Part shown: positions 1 to 10,099 of the stretch, in pieces
Layout of the letters: each line of letters opens with the position of its first letter
Position numbering within the stretch: position 1 is the first letter of the stretch
DNA from: Mycolicibacterium komossense
GTDB lineage: Bacteria; Actinomycetota; Actinomycetes; Mycobacteriales; Mycobacteriaceae
Assembly (NCBI RefSeq): GCF_025822605.1
Contig: NZ_JACKTY010000041.1
Span: 97,098 to 161,097, forward strand
Direction: 5' to 3'
Length of the DNA: 64,000 bases
The notes under the pieces: model-generated
Told to the model about the DNA's origin: nothing
Seen by the model: the letters and a program-made list of their open reading frames with translations, nothing else
The model's database searches: none
Program-made: the position numbers and the translations under genes

Positions 1-10
1 AGGAGGCACC

Positions 11-940
11 ATGCGTGCACTCGCCCGCTCGTCCACCGTCATCGCCGCGACCGGCTTGGTGGTCGCCACGTTGGCCGCGTCACCCCCGGCAAGCGCACCT
101 CCACTGCAGTCCCATGACATCCAACTCACCGCGGCGACTCCACCCGGCGGGCTCATCACGAGCTTTTTGGGCAATCAGCTCCTGTACTGCTCGCTGATCT
201 GCACCTCAGCTGTCCAGGGCGCTGTCACCGTCACTGGCGTAGCGCTGCAGACACCCGCAACGTTCCTCGTCGCACTGCAGTCCGGTGACCTGCTGAAGGC
301 CGTCGGCGTCACCGCGGCGTCGGTGACCGGGCCCGCGGAGGCCGCCGCCGCAGGTGTCATCTTCAAGGACGGCATGGAGGTGGCACCGCGGGCACTGAAC
401 GCGTTCGAGGTCGGCGTCGTCGGGTTGCTCAACGTCGTCCCGGCCGCAGCCGGCGGACTCCCAGGAGTGGTCACGGCCCTGGAGACAGCCCGCGACGACA
501 CGTTTACCGCTCTCAACCTGCCCGTCGCACCGAATCCGACGCCGACCGTCATGGCGCACGGTGTTCTGCAGGTCGCCGTGATCGGGGCGATCAACGTGGG
601 CGCCGCAGTCATCTTCCCCGCCCTCAACGACGTGCTGCTCGGCGCGTTTCAGGTGCCCGACGCCGTCGCCAGGACGCTCGCCCTGACCGGCGACCCGGTG
701 AAGGCCGTCGGCGCCGGCGTGGCGGTCGCGACGACGGTGGTCCACGATGCGGGCACCGTCATCGCACGGGCAGTCGATACCGCGGTGACCAGCGTCCGCG
801 CCGCCTCGGATCAATCGGTGCCGACCACAGAGCACGCCGTATCGCCGAAAGCCCAGAAGACCGCGCTCAGCGTCACCAAGAATGCGACCGCTCACCCTCA
901 TCGCCAACACGTCTCTACGGCAAAGCACCCGGGCCACTGA
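11..940 (+). CDS. Exported hypothetical protein, Ala/Val-rich
   Basis: 309 residues. I do not recognise the family. The start is set by a perfect AGGAGG at 1-6, four bases before the ATG. The N-terminus (about residues 1-29) is a signal peptide with arginines, a hydrophobic Ala/Val core and a likely cleavage after a small-residue stretch. The mature part is rich in Ala, Val, Thr and Gly with long apolar stretches, as in many mycobacterial cell-wall-associated proteins of unknown role. The C-terminal 40 residues switch to a basic, His/Lys/Thr-rich tail. It lies 62 bases upstream of the lipoprotein gene on the same strand and could be co-transcribed with it. A secreted product is a confident call; the function is unknown. 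Confidence 0.8.
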   Translation: MRALARSSTVIAATGLVVATLAASPPASAPPLQSHDIQLTAATPPGGLITSFLGNQLLYCSLICTSAVQGAVTVTGVALQTPATFLVALQSGDLLKAVGVTAASVTGPAEAAAAGVIFKDGMEVAPRALNAFEVGVVGLLNVVPAAAGGLPGVVTALETARDDTFTALNLPVAPNPTPTVMAHGVLQVAVIGAINVGAAVIFPALNDVLLGAFQVPDAVARTLALTGDPVKAVGAGVAVATTVVHDAGTVIARAVDTAVTSVRAASDQSVPTTEHAVSPKAQKTALSVTKNATAHPHRQHVSTAKHPGH

Positions 941-1002
941 ACCTTTGGCACAGCCACACCGTGTCATTGATGCTCCACTCATCGATCGCGAGGACACCGG
1001 CC

Positions 1003-1500
1003 ATGACTCGACATCTGCAGCTCGTTGTGTGTGCATTCGGGGCGCTGCTCGCCAGCGCGTGCGGCTCACCGAGCAGCCCCGGCGGTGATCAGAAGCCGGC
1101 GGCGGATACCGTCACCGAGGCCGCGGCGCCCTCGGGTCCGGCGGGCATCGCTACTGCGCAAACTCCGCTGGGCACGATCCTCACCGACAGCCATGGCCGC
1201 GCCGTGTATCTGTTCGTCGCCGACAAAGGCGTCACCTCGACGTGCACCGGGACCTGCGCCCAGGAATGGCCGCCGGTGACCTCAACGGGTCCGGCAACTG
1301 TTGGAGCCGGTTTGAATTCGGCGTTGATTTCGAGCAGCCCCCGACCCGACGGCACCGCGCAGGTCACCTACAACGGACACCCGCTGTACTACTACGACGA
1401 CGACAAAGGCCCCGGCACCACCGCCGGTCAAGGCGAAACCAGTTTCGGGGCGAACTGGTATGTGCTGTCCCCGGCGGGCGCCAAGATAGACAACGACTGA
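1003..1500 (+). CDS. Lipoprotein with PF03640-type secreted repeats
   Basis: 165 residues. The ATG at 1003 is preferred over an upstream GTG because GAGGA at 990-994 sits eight bases before it and the protein then opens with a lipoprotein signal ending in a lipobox (LASAC). The mature part carries two copies of the pattern seen in the 'secreted repeat of unknown function' family (PF03640/COG4315). One has YLFVADKG followed by a Cys-x3-Cys and WPP; the other has YNGHPLYYY followed by an Asp-rich segment and a PGTTAGQG-like end. Such proteins sit on the outer face of the membrane; some relatives are linked to metal or redox functions, but no activity is established. The stop overlaps the start of the ThDP enzyme gene by one base (TGATG), so the two are probably translationally coupled. 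That is odd, because the next genes look biosynthetic. Confidence 0.85.
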   Translation: MTRHLQLVVCAFGALLASACGSPSSPGGDQKPAADTVTEAAAPSGPAGIATAQTPLGTILTDSHGRAVYLFVADKGVTSTCTGTCAQEWPPVTSTGPATVGAGLNSALISSSPRPDGTAQVTYNGHPLYYYDDDKGPGTTAGQGETSFGANWYVLSPAGAKIDND

Positions 1501-3167
1501 TGGCGAAGCCGTACCGGGTGGTGGATTACATCGTCGACTACCTTGAGTGCGCCGGCGTGGGACATATCTTCGGAGTCGACGGCGCGAACATAGAAGATCT
1601 CTACGACGCCGCGTACTTCAATCCAGGGGTCACCGCGGTACTGGCCAAGCACGAGTTCTCTGCCGCCACGATGGCCGATGGTTACAGTCGAGCCGGCATT
1701 GCCGCGGGGTTCGGCGTGGTGGTTGCCACGTCGGGCGGGGGGTCGCTGAATCTCGTTCCCGGACTGGGTGAATCGCTCGCCAGCCGGATCCCGGTCCTGG
1801 CCCTGGTGGGCCAGCCGCCGAGCACCATGGACGGCGGCGGCAGTTTCCAGGACACCAGCGGCCGCAACGGATCACTCGACGCGCAGAAGCTGTTCTCCGC
1901 CGTGTCGGTGTTCTGCCAGCGCATCACCGAGCCCGCCGACATCGTGACAGCCCTGCCCGCGGCGGTGTCCGCTGCACTGACCGGCGGGCCCGCGGTCCTG
2001 CTGCTCCCCAAGAACAGTCAACAGAGTCTGCTCGACCCCGTTGGCGTGTCGGCGCTCAGCACCACACCGAAGGGCGCAGAGCCCGACGACATCCACTTCC
2101 TCGCGCGCAGCCTGAGTCTCGTCCGCGAGCGGGTCACGATCATCGCCGGCGAGCAGGTCGCGCTCGACAACGCCCGCGCCGAACTGGAGGAACTCCGCGC
2201 CCTGCTCCAGGCGCGGGTGGCGACCGTACCCGAAGCAAAAGACGTCAGCACTGCGGCTCTGGGAGTGACGGGCGTGATGGGACATCCTGGAGTGGCGGTG
2301 GCAGTCACGCAGAGCGCGGTGTGCCTCCTGGTCGGGACCCGGCTTTCGCTCACCGCGCGGTCGGGCCTGGAGGCCGCCCTGGGATCGGTTCGAACCGTAT
2401 CTGTCGGCTCGGCGCAGCCCTTCGTGCCATGCGCGCACGTGCACTCTGACGACCTTCGTATCTCGTTGGCCGAACTGTCCCGCGCATTGTCGAGCCAAGG
2501 AAGCCCGGCGGCACCCCGTTCGGTCGACAGCACACCGCGCGCCGCGCTGACGACGCCGCCGTTTCACGGCCCGGGAATCGACTACCGATCGGCAATCGCG
2601 GCCCTCGACAGCGCGTTGCCCGACGGCACGGACATCATCGTCGACGCGGGCAATACCGGCGCCGCCGCCGTACACCATCTGCCGGTGCGCCACGACGGCC
2701 GATTCGTGGTGGCGCTGGGCATGGGCGGCATGGGGTACAGCTTCGGCGCAGGCATCGGCATGGCCTTCGCGCGTGGACGACGGACGGTGGTAATTGCCGG
2801 CGACGGCGCATTCTTCATGCACGGCATGGAGGTGCACACAGCGGTGCAATATGGGCTGCCCGTCACCTTCGTGCTGTTCAACAACAACGCTCACGCCATG
2901 TGCGTCGCCCGCGAAAAGCTTTTCTATGACGACCTTTACAGCTACAACCGATTCACGGCCAGCCGCCTCGGTGCCGGTCTGTCGGCGATGTTTCCCGGAC
3001 TCCTCACAGTCGACGTCGACGTCGCAACGGATCTGCCGGGCGCGCTGCGCCGCGCGCTCGCTGCGGATGGACCTTCGGTGGTCAGCATCGAATGTTCAGC
3101 CGACGAAATCCCGCCGTTCGCCGCATTTTTGAAGGAGACACATAACCATGTCACTGCCCGCACTTGA
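1500..3167 (+). CDS. ThDP-dependent enzyme, acetolactate-synthase-like
   Basis: 555 residues, the usual size and three-domain order of the IlvB/benzoylformate decarboxylase superfamily. The N-terminal pyrimidine-binding domain has the catalytic glutamate (Glu52 in KHEFSAA). A divergent central domain follows. The C-terminal diphosphate-binding domain has GDG at 434-436 and an NNN about 30 residues later, which is the ThDP/Mg2+ signature. These enzymes decarboxylate 2-oxo acids and can ligate the resulting acyl anion to an aldehyde or ketone. Whether this one decarboxylates or forms an acyloin cannot be told from sequence. The start at 1500 overlaps the lipoprotein stop; the end overlaps the SRPBCC gene by 20 bases. 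A housekeeping acetolactate synthase is unlikely because no small subunit or ilvC is nearby. Confidence 0.9.
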   Translation: MAKPYRVVDYIVDYLECAGVGHIFGVDGANIEDLYDAAYFNPGVTAVLAKHEFSAATMADGYSRAGIAAGFGVVVATSGGGSLNLVPGLGESLASRIPVLALVGQPPSTMDGGGSFQDTSGRNGSLDAQKLFSAVSVFCQRITEPADIVTALPAAVSAALTGGPAVLLLPKNSQQSLLDPVGVSALSTTPKGAEPDDIHFLARSLSLVRERVTIIAGEQVALDNARAELEELRALLQARVATVPEAKDVSTAALGVTGVMGHPGVAVAVTQSAVCLLVGTRLSLTARSGLEAALGSVRTVSVGSAQPFVPCAHVHSDDLRISLAELSRALSSQGSPAAPRSVDSTPRAALTTPPFHGPGIDYRSAIAALDSALPDGTDIIVDAGNTGAAAVHHLPVRHDGRFVVALGMGGMGYSFGAGIGMAFARGRRTVVIAGDGAFFMHGMEVHTAVQYGLPVTFVLFNNNAHAMCVAREKLFYDDLYSYNRFTASRLGAGLSAMFPGLLTVDVDVATDLPGALRRALAADGPSVVSIECSADEIPPFAAFLKETHNHVTART

Positions 3168-3801
3168 GGACATAGTCGAACCGATCGACGGGGTGATCCG
3201 GATCGAGACGTCGCCCCGGCAAGTCGCCACCCCCATCATCATGGAGATGATGCGGTCGGTCTATCCGCACGACAAGGTCTTCGGCGAGTACATCACCGTC
3301 AACGCCTACATCGACTGCCCTCCCGATGAGCTCTTCGAATACCTTTCCGACACAAGAAGTCTCGAAGAGTGGACGTACAGCTTGCGGGGTTTCACGCCGA
3401 CAGATGAGCCAGGACTCTGGCGGGCCTACGACCGACTCGGCGACCAGACCGAGATCTATACCCGCACCGAGGCGAACCCGGTCGCCCGTACCGTCGACTA
3501 CCACTGCGCCTGGGATCAGGGCAAGCACCTGTGGATGGTTTACCTGATGCGGGTGGTCGACGCGCAACTCGTCCTCGACAAGCCCGGCTCGGTGGTGTTG
3601 TGGACGAACTGCCACCACCCGTTCTACGACGACAACCCTTATCCAGAGACCGCACCGTCGAAGCGTCCGGTGTGGGTCGGCGACTTCTGGGACATGTTCG
3701 GCGCGGGGCATCAGCTGGAACTGGAGAATCTCAAGGCAATTGCCGAATACCGCCATCGTCACGGACTGCCCGTGACGCCGAGTTGGATGGGAATCCGATG
3801 A
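3148..3801 (+). CDS. SRPBCC-fold protein (polyketide cyclase/START-like)
   Basis: 217 residues. The segment from about residue 48 (YITVNAYIDCPPDELFEYLSD) is the typical first strand and helix of the SRPBCC (Bet v 1/START) fold, a hydrophobic-pocket fold used by aromatase/cyclases and lipid-binding proteins. The middle is rich in Trp and Tyr, as expected for pocket-lining residues. A GGAG about ten bases upstream supports the ATG at 3148. The gene overlaps the ThDP gene by 20 bases and the KAS III-like gene by four (ATGA), so it is in a coupled operon. In this setting it may cyclise, dehydrate or bind the intermediate made by its neighbours; that is inference. No catalytic motif can be assigned by eye. 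Confidence 0.8.
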   Translation: MSLPALEDIVEPIDGVIRIETSPRQVATPIIMEMMRSVYPHDKVFGEYITVNAYIDCPPDELFEYLSDTRSLEEWTYSLRGFTPTDEPGLWRAYDRLGDQTEIYTRTEANPVARTVDYHCAWDQGKHLWMVYLMRVVDAQLVLDKPGSVVLWTNCHHPFYDDNPYPETAPSKRPVWVGDFWDMFGAGHQLELENLKAIAEYRHRHGLPVTPSWMGIR

Positions 3802-4817
3802 GCACGCAGACGGTCAGCCTGGTCGATGTCTCGACCTACCTTCCTGGCGAGCCGATCGGCACCGACTATTACGCAGCCTTCGCCGGGTCCGACGAGCTCC
3901 GCGACAACCTGATGTTCCGCGCCCCACAGTTCCGGCATCACGTGGCGCCCGATGAGACCGCGGTCGACATGATCGAGCGCGCCGCCACCGGGCTGATCGA
4001 GCGGCACGGTCACGACGCGCTGACCGGTGTCGACGTGCTGATCACCCATACCCAGATGCCGGACATGCCCTTCTACGGCGGTGGCGGCGAGATGGCCCGC
4101 CGACTGGACATGCGGCCGGGCACCGTGATCGATCTGCACAACGGTGGTTGCGCCGCTTTCCTGTTGGGGCTGAAGCTGGCCCGTCAGCAACTGCTGTCCG
4201 GAGAGGGCAGTTCCGCGCTGATCGCGATCGCACAGAACGCGGCCGGGCAGATCTTCGACCAGGAAGGTGTGCGACGTAAGGCACAGGCCGCCGTACCCGG
4301 TGACGGCGCGGCAGTCGGACTGGTGACATTGTCGGATTCCTCCCCCATCCTCGACGTCCAGTGCCGGACGTACCCGGAGTTCGCCGGCGACATGACGCTG
4401 TCCATCGAGCCGTTCCGCAAGTGGTGGCAGCCGGGCCCCGGCGAGGGTTTCATCGGATTCACCGAATCCAAGATCACCAAGGTGCTGGCTCGCGGCAACC
4501 GCCAGGTGCCGGAAATGGCGCTGTTGGTTTGTGAGCGAACCGGACTGTCCCCCAGCACAATCGATCTCCTCGTCACCAACCAGCCGAACCGGGTGTTTCT
4601 ACGAAACTGGCGCGATGCCCTCGAATTGCCCAAGGAACGTCACCGCGACACCTTCGACGAGTGCGGGAATCTGTTCGCCGCCGGCATCCCCGTCAACCTC
4701 GACCGCGCGATATCCGATGGCCAGCTACAGACCGGCGATGTGGTGATGATGGCCGCCTTCGCGCACGCCGGCGACTTCGCCGGTGCGGCCGCCGTTCGAT
4801 GGGGTGGCCGAAAATGA
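3798..4817 (+). CDS. KAS III-like (FabH/thiolase-fold) acyltransferase
   Basis: 339 residues, the FabH family length. The nucleophile is visible as Cys118 in LHNGGCAAF, and the C-terminal asparagine as Asn291 in ECGNLFAAGIPV, matching the GNxSAASIP element of FabH. Between them the element that is normally H-Q-A-N reads N-Q-P-N at 261-264, so the catalytic histidine appears to be Asn261. FabH enzymes need that His to decarboxylate malonyl-ACP. Its loss suggests an acyl transfer or a ligation without decarboxylation, as in KAS III-like acyltransferases of natural-product pathways. ATGA overlaps with both neighbours place it firmly in the operon. Housekeeping fatty acid synthesis is unlikely. 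The substrate is unknown. Confidence 0.85.
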   Translation: MSTQTVSLVDVSTYLPGEPIGTDYYAAFAGSDELRDNLMFRAPQFRHHVAPDETAVDMIERAATGLIERHGHDALTGVDVLITHTQMPDMPFYGGGGEMARRLDMRPGTVIDLHNGGCAAFLLGLKLARQQLLSGEGSSALIAIAQNAAGQIFDQEGVRRKAQAAVPGDGAAVGLVTLSDSSPILDVQCRTYPEFAGDMTLSIEPFRKWWQPGPGEGFIGFTESKITKVLARGNRQVPEMALLVCERTGLSPSTIDLLVTNQPNRVFLRNWRDALELPKERHRDTFDECGNLFAAGIPVNLDRAISDGQLQTGDVVMMAAFAHAGDFAGAAAVRWGGRK

Positions 4818-5860
4818 TCAGGGACTTCCGCCGCGCCGCGCCGGACGCTGCCGGCGTCGACGCCTCTCTGCCCAGCGGCCTCGACCCGTTGGCGCTGGCG
4901 CTCAACGAAAATCCCCTGCCGCCGCTGCCCGCGGTGCGATCCGCGCTTGTCGAATCCATCAGTGCCGCCAATCGGTACCCGGAGTTCCTCCCCGAACGGC
5001 TCCGTAAGGTGATCGCCCGACAGATCGGCGTCGACGATAACCAGGTGATCCCCGGCGCGGGGTCGACCGGTGTGGTGCTACAAATCCTGCACACGGTGAC
5101 CAGCCCGGGCGATCGAATCGTGTTGAGTGAGCCTACGTTCGACGGGTTCCCGATCATGGCGCGGATGGCACGGCTGCAGCAGGTGACGGTGGCACTGGAC
5201 GAACACGGTCATCACGACCTGAGAGCAATCGCCGATGCTTCGGTCGACGCCAAGGTGGTCGTGGTGTGCCGGCCGCATAATCCGACGGGCACAGTCGAAT
5301 CCGCGGATGATATAGACCGTTTCCTGCTGCGGGTGCCGCCGGAAGCCGTGGTGTTGCTGGACGAGGCCTATATCGAATTCGTGGCGCCCCAGTTCCGTCT
5401 CGACGCGGTGGCGCTGGTCCGGCGATTCCCCAATGTCGTGGTGTTACGGACGTTCTCGAAAGCCTACGGCTTGGCGGGCTTGCGGATCGGCTACGGGTTC
5501 GGCTCACCGGAGCTCGTCGACCCGCTGTGGTCGATGCAGCTGCCGTTCGGAATCAGCTCGATGAGTTCGTTCGCCGTCGCCGCTTCCTATGGTGCGACAG
5601 TGCAACTGGGTCAACGTGTCCGGCGAATAGTAGACGAGCGCCGCATATTGACGCGCCGGCTGCGGTCGATGGGCCTCTACACCACCGACGGGCATGCCAA
5701 CTTCGTGTACCTGCCCAATGGTGTGGCGCACTGGCCGGACAATTTACCCGGCGTTCTGCCGCGCGTCCGCTGCTATCCCGACGGCGCGATGCGGATCACC
5801 GTCGGCGGCCCGGAATCGACCCGTGCGGTGCTGGGAGCGATCACCGCGAAGGTCGGTTGA
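4814..5860 (+). CDS. PLP aminotransferase, HisC-like fold type I
   Basis: 348 residues, the usual length for histidinol-phosphate/aromatic aminotransferases. LALNENPLPP at about residue 30 is the class signature of HisC, CobD and Pat-type enzymes. RPHNPTG contains the Asn that contacts PLP, LLDEAYIEF contains the PLP-pyridine Asp and Tyr, and FSKAYGLAGLRIGY contains the PLP-binding lysine and phosphate-binding Arg. The start at 4814 overlaps the KAS gene stop (ATGA). It would add an amino group to a ketone or aldehyde, plausibly one produced by the ThDP and KAS partners. A true hisC role is unlikely because no his genes are near. It is the last gene of the operon; a convergent small gene follows after 13 bases. 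Confidence 0.88.
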   Translation: MIRDFRRAAPDAAGVDASLPSGLDPLALALNENPLPPLPAVRSALVESISAANRYPEFLPERLRKVIARQIGVDDNQVIPGAGSTGVVLQILHTVTSPGDRIVLSEPTFDGFPIMARMARLQQVTVALDEHGHHDLRAIADASVDAKVVVVCRPHNPTGTVESADDIDRFLLRVPPEAVVLLDEAYIEFVAPQFRLDAVALVRRFPNVVVLRTFSKAYGLAGLRIGYGFGSPELVDPLWSMQLPFGISSMSSFAVAASYGATVQLGQRVRRIVDERRILTRRLRSMGLYTTDGHANFVYLPNGVAHWPDNLPGVLPRVRCYPDGAMRITVGGPESTRAVLGAITAKVG

Positions 5861-5873
5861 GGCACAACGGTTG

Positions 5874-6101
5874 CTAAACGGCCATCTCTACTTCGTAGGA
5901 GACGGCGAACTGACGGTCGCCCCGCCCTTGTCGGTACAGGCAGCCGCCGTTGGCCGACCAGCCGACGACGCGACGTAGGCGCTTGTCGGCGGGAAGGCGC
6001 TTGGCCAGGATTTCTTCGAAGGCCGTGCGTAGTTGGTAACCGTGCCGCGATTCGATCTCGCGTGACACGCGGACGTCCCAGTCTGTTTCCTCTACCGGCA
6101 T
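5874..6101 (-). CDS. Small hypothetical protein
   Basis: 75 residues, charged and apparently soluble, with no signal peptide, membrane segment or motif I recognise. It has a normal protein-like composition (mixed Arg/Glu/Asp with Trp, Tyr and Val) rather than the Arg/Pro-rich look of a false reading frame, and it fills an otherwise empty gap between two convergent units. A GGGAG lies about 16 bases upstream of the ATG, which is a weak ribosome site. It is downstream of the secreted hydrolase gene on the same strand. Real but unknown is the best call. Confidence 0.5.
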   Translation of the reverse strand: MPVEETDWDVRVSREIESRHGYQLRTAFEEILAKRLPADKRLRRVVGWSANGGCLYRQGRGDRQFAVSYEVEMAV

Positions 6102-6177
6102 GACCCAACTGTCCGCTCCCCCAGATCAAATCGCGGGAAGCCGAACCCGTGTCGGCCGACGGTTATCGAATCGTGTC

Positions 6178-7146
6178 CTAGCGCTGCCGCACGGCCGCAA
6201 CCACTTGCGCGATCGCGTCGATGACCAACTGCGGCTGGTCCTGATGGATGTTGTGTCCGCTCTCGGTGGCCACGACAAGGTGAGCATTGGGAACCACAGT
6301 GGTGAGATCCTTCTGCGCGTCGCGCATGATGGCTTCCATCTTGGCGGTGGGCCAGCCGGGAAACGGTGCCGAGAACGGAATGCCATGGGCCAGAACGACT
6401 AACGGCATCGGTCGCAATGGCGCCGCAGCCCGCGCCTCGCGGACCTGAACGACGCTGGGCGAATCAGGCAGCGGTGCCGTGAATAATTCCTCGGCCTCCG
6501 GGTATGCCGCCTCCAGTTCGGAATGGTCGAGATTGGACGCCTCGAATCTCGCGTACTGCGCCGGTGTCAGGTTCTGCCGGAAGTCGCGCCAGACATTCTC
6601 GTTGGTCGAGTCCACCAGCACCATCCCGACCACATCGTCTGGGTAGTTGCTGGCGTAGAGTCGCGCGACCAGTCCGCCGGCCGAATGCGCGGCGAGCACA
6701 TAGGGGCCGGGAATCCCGGCCGCAGCCAGCAGGGCGTGTAGATCGGCGACCAGGTCCTGCGTCGTGCGTGGCTGCGGTACCGGGTCACTGCGGCTCGGGT
6801 AGAACTCAGGCCCGTCGGGATCGAGCGAAGGATTGACCTCGCCGATTGTGCCGGGGCGGTCGTACGCGCAGACGCGGGTGAAAGCAGCGACGCCGGGCTG
6901 GACCATCGTCCGCTCGCCGGCGGGTTGTTCGTTGTCCCGACTCCAGACGTCGCCGCGGCTATCGAGGCCCGATTCGAGGATGACCGTCGGTCCGCCCTGG
7001 CCGTGACACTCCAGATACAGCGACCGGCCACCGATATCGACCAGGCCCGCGAAGTCACCCGAGGTATCCGGTGCGGCATCAACGGGTGATGACGGCCCGA
7101 AAACGACCATGCCCGCCACCGCGAGCACGGCAGCAATGCGGGTCAT
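6178..7146 (-). CDS. Secreted alpha/beta hydrolase
   Basis: 322 residues. The first 24 residues form a signal peptide (MTRIAAVLAVAG, then VDAA), so it is exported. The alpha/beta hydrolase core starts at about residue 39 (GGRSLYLECHGQG). The nucleophile elbow is AHSAGG with Ser155; a candidate acid lies in LVDSTN, and the histidine is in ESGHNIH near residue 300. Likely an esterase or lipase-like enzyme on a small ester. It is divergent from the PecA-like protease gene, with about 70 bases between the starts. The substrate cannot be assigned. Confidence 0.85.
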   Translation of the reverse strand: MTRIAAVLAVAGMVVFGPSSPVDAAPDTSGDFAGLVDIGGRSLYLECHGQGGPTVILESGLDSRGDVWSRDNEQPAGERTMVQPGVAAFTRVCAYDRPGTIGEVNPSLDPDGPEFYPSRSDPVPQPRTTQDLVADLHALLAAAGIPGPYVLAAHSAGGLVARLYASNYPDDVVGMVLVDSTNENVWRDFRQNLTPAQYARFEASNLDHSELEAAYPEAEELFTAPLPDSPSVVQVREARAAAPLRPMPLVVLAHGIPFSAPFPGWPTAKMEAIMRDAQKDLTTVVPNAHLVVATESGHNIHQDQPQLVIDAIAQVVAAVRQR

Positions 7147-7217
7147 CCGGGTAACCTACGCCGACCAGATTGCGTGTCCAGCCCCTACGCAAAGACCCCA
7201 CTGTCTAGTCTTTTCGC

Positions 7218-8740
<1,523 letters not shown>

Positions 8741-8750
<10 letters not shown>

Positions 8751-10039
8751 ATTACTAAGCGGGACAACACCTTACGGGCAGCACCTAGGGCGGCCAGGAA
8801 GCAGCCCAAGGCCGACCAACCTTCGAGACTGCTGAGCCCGAACTTGGCGAGCAGTAACACCGCCACGCCGGCGACGCAGATCAGCGCACCAGCCAGCGCC
8901 GACCGGGCGCCGCTACCGCGGGTCGGCGCGTCCCACCACGGCAGCGGCCGATGTTCGAGCGGCGAGAGCAGCCGGAACGCCGCAGCCATCACGATCGCGA
9001 ACACCACTGCACGCAAGGCCAGTACAGCCCAGAAGCCGGGTGCATGCACGTCGTAGGCGTCCAAGCCGAGTGCATGTAGTGAGAATGCGGCCACCGCGAT
9101 CGCCGGAATGTGCCAGAGGTACAGCGTCATCGCTCCCCCATTGCCGACCGCCACCACACGCCAGACCGCCGGCCGCTCGGCCCACCGCCGGATCAACCCG
9201 GCCACCGCGACGAACACACCGGACATCCACGTGCAGTGCAGCGCCAGCAGCAGCGTCGGCGGTGCGGTATTGGAGATCCGCTCCACCCCGGTGACGACCA
9301 GAGAAACGTCGTACACGCCAGTGAGCACCAGCGCTAGCTGCGCGGCGAACGCGACCGCGGCCACGGCAAGGGCCGTGTGCGGCGTGATGAGCCCACGGGC
9401 GTAGGCCACCCCGATCATCACGGGGATCAGCCAGACGATGACGAAGTTGACGCCACCCGCCTCCGGCGAGCCGACGGCGAGGCGGATCTGATCGACCGCG
9501 GCGGCCGCCGCCAGCAGCACTGCCAGCACGATGGCGACCCCGCGCCCGGACTGCAGCCGAGTCAGCGCCGGTACGAACGCGAGCACCACCAGATACACAC
9601 CCAGGAACCACAGCAGCGCCACGCATTCACCGCCGAGCCGATCCGCAGACTCCGCACCCAGCAGCAACCGCACGACGACCAGCCCAACCGTCCAGGCCGC
9701 CAAATACCAGAACACCGGGCGGCACAGCCGCTGCGCGCGCGTGAAAAGCCAAGTCCCCCAAGATGTCCCGCCGCGCCAGCCGTACGCCCCGGCGGCGCCG
9801 CCGGCCAGGAAGAACAACGGCATGACCTGCACGATCCACGTCAGCGGTTGGATCGCGGGTATCTCGCCCAGCAGATTGCCTATCCGCACACCCGAGGCGT
9901 CGATGGTGGCCAGCAGCAGCGCGCAGTGCCCGAACATCACCACCAACAGGGCACCGAGGCGGGCGACGTCAATGGCCCGGTCACGGGCCGCAGCAGCAGG
10001 CGTATTGCCCGTGGTGGGGTGAGCCTTGATTAGCGTCAT
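8741..10039 (-). CDS. Membrane acyltransferase, acyltransferase-3 family
   Basis: 432 residues with about ten hydrophobic segments. The start (RDRAIDVARLGALLVVMFGH) matches the R-x10-H element that opens acyltransferase-3 proteins, with His in the first membrane segment as likely catalytic base. WIVQVMPLFFLAGG is the next conserved stretch. The family transfers acetyl or other acyl groups to sugars or lipids at the membrane (OafA-type, and mycobacterial lipid acyltransferases). It overlaps the convergent protease gene by ten bases, and tex lies 60 bases upstream on the same strand. The acceptor is unknown. Confidence 0.85.
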
Positions 10040-10099
10040 GCCAGCAGCTTGCCCAGCCGCGACGTAGAACGGATGAGTAGGACTACCCGATTGCCAGGA

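Noticed and set aside
1872..2894. A 340-codon minus-strand frame opposite the ThDP gene
   Set aside because: Arg/His/Gln-rich with no domain or ribosome site; it is the mirror of a high-GC coding region.
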